Shown here: in pieces, positions 62,461 to 64,000 of the stretch
Numbering within the stretch: position 1 is the stretch's first letter
Layout of the letters: each line of letters starts with the position of its first letter
Source: Pseudomonas laurentiana
GTDB taxonomy: Bacteria; Pseudomonadota; Gammaproteobacteria; Pseudomonadales; Pseudomonadaceae
Length of the DNA: 64,000 nucleotides
Assembly: GCF_014648275.1 (NCBI RefSeq)
Contig: NZ_BMQU01000019.1
Location: 1-64,000 of the forward strand
Direction: 5' to 3'
Position numbers and translations under genes: made by a program
Notes under the pieces: generated by a model
The model's input: the letters and a program-made list of their open reading frames with translations, nothing else
Databases searched by the model: none
What the model was told of the DNA's origin: nothing

Positions 62461-62486
62461 TGTAGTGCTTTTTTGTGCTTACTACA
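62461..62486. promoter_or_regulatory. TGTAGT-N14-ACTACA palindrome upstream of aceA
   Basis: The inverted repeat sits immediately upstream of the proposed aceA -35. It has the form of sites for RpiR-family carbon regulators (RccR, HexR) that control aceA and central carbon genes in pseudomonads. The exact consensus and spacer are from memory, so assignment to RccR is tentative. Confidence 0.55.
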
Positions 62487-62552
62487 TCTTTGGTCTAATA
62501 AGACTCGCCAGTCAGTTTCGAGGCCATTGGTCGAGGCCTTGATTTCCCTGGG

Positions 62553-63293
62553 TCAGTCCAGGGCATCGACTTTTACCCGCAAAGTCATGTTTTCACCCCG
62601 TTGAGTGGAGTAATTGAAGGCCTGAGTGCTGCGTTCCGACTGGCTTTGCTGGTTATTGCCAGCCAGTGTGATCCATTCCCCTAGTTTTCCTGTGACTTTT
62701 GTGTCGGTGCTTTGAACGTTCACTACATCAGGACGTTCCTGGCTCATTCGGTCATTGTTGGTGCTGATGCTCAGGTGCACGGTCTGACCGGTGACGCTCG
62801 CCGTCACGTAGAAGCCCTGGGTGACGTTGCGGTACTCCGTCTGGCTCTGCAGGCGGCCATAGGTGTCGGTCTGGGTGGTGGTCAGCGGCACACTCTGGCC
62901 TAGCTGAATCAGTGCAGGTGTGCCTTCGCTGGCCTGGATCTGTTGCATGCCACCTTCGCGGTTGGCAGTGCCGTAGCGGATGACGCGTGCGTTGCCGCGA
63001 TTGTCCTGAAAGTTGCTGTCGTTGTTGTCGACACTGATCAGCAGGCGACGGGGCGCGGTATCGAGTTGTTCAAGGAGTGCGCGCAGTTCGTCGATCTTGT
63101 CAGGGGCGGCCTTGACGATGAGTTTGTTTTCAAAGGCGCTGACGCTGCCGTCCTTGCCGAGAAAGGACTGTGCGGCGGGGAGGATTTCGGCGCTGGTCCG
63201 GTGGCTCAGTGGCAACACTTCAGTGGCGGCCAGGGTGCTGAGGCTGAAGGACAGCAGTAGCGAGGCGAGAAGGGGGCGTAGCGGCATGTCCAT
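62553..63293 (-). CDS. Secretin N-domain (NolW-like) periplasmic protein
   Basis: The 246-residue protein has a signal peptide (ending STLAA before TE) and a secretin N1-type domain (about 30-95: IKAAPDKIDELRALLEQLD-like block). The rest (LIQLGQSVPL, YVTASVTGQTVHLSIS) resembles the start of the secretin core, but the membrane-spanning hairpins are lacking. It is thus too short to form a channel and no secretion genes are nearby; a stand-alone envelope role is likely but unknown. The ATG at 63287 is an alternative start. Confidence 0.82.
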   Translation of the reverse strand: MDMPLRPLLASLLLSFSLSTLAATEVLPLSHRTSAEILPAAQSFLGKDGSVSAFENKLIVKAAPDKIDELRALLEQLDTAPRRLLISVDNNDSNFQDNRGNARVIRYGTANREGGMQQIQASEGTPALIQLGQSVPLTTTQTDTYGRLQSQTEYRNVTQGFYVTASVTGQTVHLSISTNNDRMSQERPDVVNVQSTDTKVTGKLGEWITLAGNNQQSQSERSTQAFNYSTQRGENMTLRVKVDALD

Positions 63294-63364
63294 GATCTCC
63301 GCGGGTGGAGAGGACATGATGGCAAATTTGCGGCAGATGTGGGAGTTGTGTGGTGGAAAAGCAT

Positions 63365-63409
63365 TCCCGACAAGGTCTCCGCTCTTGAGGCGTTGACCCT
63401 GTCGGGGGA
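63365..63409 (-). terminator. Possible terminator of the acetyltransferase gene
   Basis: CCCGACAAGG and CCCTGTCGGG pair with one mismatch across a long loop, just past the acetyltransferase stop. A short T-rich stretch follows on the minus strand. Confidence 0.35.
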
Positions 63410-63416
63410 TTGGCCG

Positions 63417-63851
63417 TCAAGCCAGCTCTTTGGACTCGCGCACCATGTCGACGTGCGGAATACCGGCCTCGAGGAACTCCTCGCTGACCACTTTGAAGCC
63501 CAGGCGCTCGTAGAACGGTGTGGCATGAACCTGGGCGCTGAGCATTTGCTGCTTCAGGTCACGGTTCTGGGCTTCGACGATGACCGCTTGCATCAGGGCA
63601 TCGCCGACCTTCAGGCCGCGCCAGTCCTTGAGAACCGACACTCGGCCAATGTGGCCGCTGGGCAGCAGGCGTGCGGTACCGATGGCAAAGTCGCCTTCGT
63701 AGGCCAGAAAGTGCACCGCGCTGGTATCGTCAGTGTCCCATTCCAGTTCAGGCGGTACGGCCTGCTCGGCGATGAACACGGCTTCACGAATGCGGCGGAT
63801 GTCGGCGTTGTCTTTCTGCCAGTCTGCAACGCGTACCGTGATCTTATTCAT
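63417..63851 (-). CDS. GNAT-family N-acetyltransferase, ElaA/YjcF-like
   Basis: The 144-residue acetyltransferase is short and matches the YjcF/ElaA group: start RREAVFIAEQAVPPELEWD-like, acetyl-CoA block IGRVSVLKDWRGLKVGDALM and ending HATPFYERLGFKVVSEEF followed by EAGIPHVDM. The acceptor is unknown. The ATG at 63851 overlaps the end of the preceding gene by eight bases, so they are coupled. Confidence 0.88.
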   Translation of the reverse strand: MNKITVRVADWQKDNADIRRIREAVFIAEQAVPPELEWDTDDTSAVHFLAYEGDFAIGTARLLPSGHIGRVSVLKDWRGLKVGDALMQAVIVEAQNRDLKQQMLSAQVHATPFYERLGFKVVSEEFLEAGIPHVDMVRESKELA

Positions 63852-64000
63852 TGGCAAACCCCAGGCTACCTTGCTTGACCAGTTCGCAGAGCAGGGTAAG
63901 GCCCGTTTCGTTGCCTAGCCACTCGCCAAGGTTTTCAGCATGCAATGCATCGGCGGCGCAGATCAGTTTGAGCAGTTCGCGCAGGTCGCCCGGCAGCAGA
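63844..64000 (-). CDS. Unidentified protein, C-terminal 51 residues only
   Basis: A reading frame enters from the right edge and ends with TAA at 63844. The visible part (GDLRELLKLICAADALHAEN, then LGEWLGNETGLTLLCELVKQ) is helical and Leu-rich, without a recognised domain. It overlaps the acetyltransferase start by eight bases, which supports it being a real coding end. Most of the gene lies outside the window. Confidence 0.65.
   Translation of the reverse strand, partial: LLPGDLRELLKLICAADALHAENLGEWLGNETGLTLLCELVKQGSLGFANE

Overview
The window is a chromosomal stretch of a fluorescent-group Pseudomonas, most like the P. putida lineage. Pointers are the 5S rRNA tail, the fused nuoCD gene inside a complete nuoA-N operon with a 441-residue isocitrate lyase just upstream, an mvaB gene followed by a CrcY-type small RNA, and the high-GC codon use of nearly all genes. 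I see no prophage, insertion sequence, tRNA or CRISPR array.

Layout. 1-1650: end of an rRNA operon, then queD and a patatin-like lipase on the minus strand. 1800-4430: an operon of two PepSY proteins, an OmpR-type response regulator and its histidine kinase. 4460-8180: a chemoreceptor and a Na+/H+ antiporter-family permease. 8300-14370: an acyl-CoA dehydrogenase/acyl-CoA ligase pair, divergent from a PAS histidine kinase and FixJ-type regulator. 14380-19500: small envelope and unknown proteins, a PQQ-type sugar dehydrogenase, a ZapE-like ATPase, a DinB protein and a YqaA membrane protein. 19510-23850: a DUF411 metal protein, a short-chain dehydrogenase, a MocR regulator and ccoG. 24080-26960: crcY, mvaB, a LiuR-like MerR regulator and a LysR regulator. 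27100-32120: an acyl-CoA dehydrogenase, a PstS-OmpA fusion, a lipoprotein, xthA and an acetyltransferase. 32180-37590: tamA-tamB. 37590-40440: a Mor-like regulator with two DUF2589 proteins, a frameshifted secreted protein and a tiny membrane protein. 40450-44000: trhP and a TonB-dependent receptor. 44160-59110: the nuo operon. 59440-60600: a repeat island without genes. 60700-64000: aceA, a secretin-like protein, an acetyltransferase and a truncated gene.

How it fits together. The window is rich in carbon and energy control: NADH dehydrogenase I, the glyoxylate-shunt entry enzyme with a palindromic control site over its likely promoter, leucine-catabolic mvaB with its regulator and operator, and a small RNA that titrates the Hfq/Crc catabolite repressor from a sigma-54 promoter. 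Two acyl-CoA dehydrogenase loci, each with a divergent regulator, add fatty-acid-like substrates. TamA/TamB, the lipoproteins and the PepSY-kinase operon serve the envelope.

The least explained parts are the Mor/DUF2589 cassette, the tandemly duplicated hairpin repeat island between nuoA and aceA, and the PepSY-PepSY-two-component operon. The clearest feature missed by protein-only annotation is crcY.
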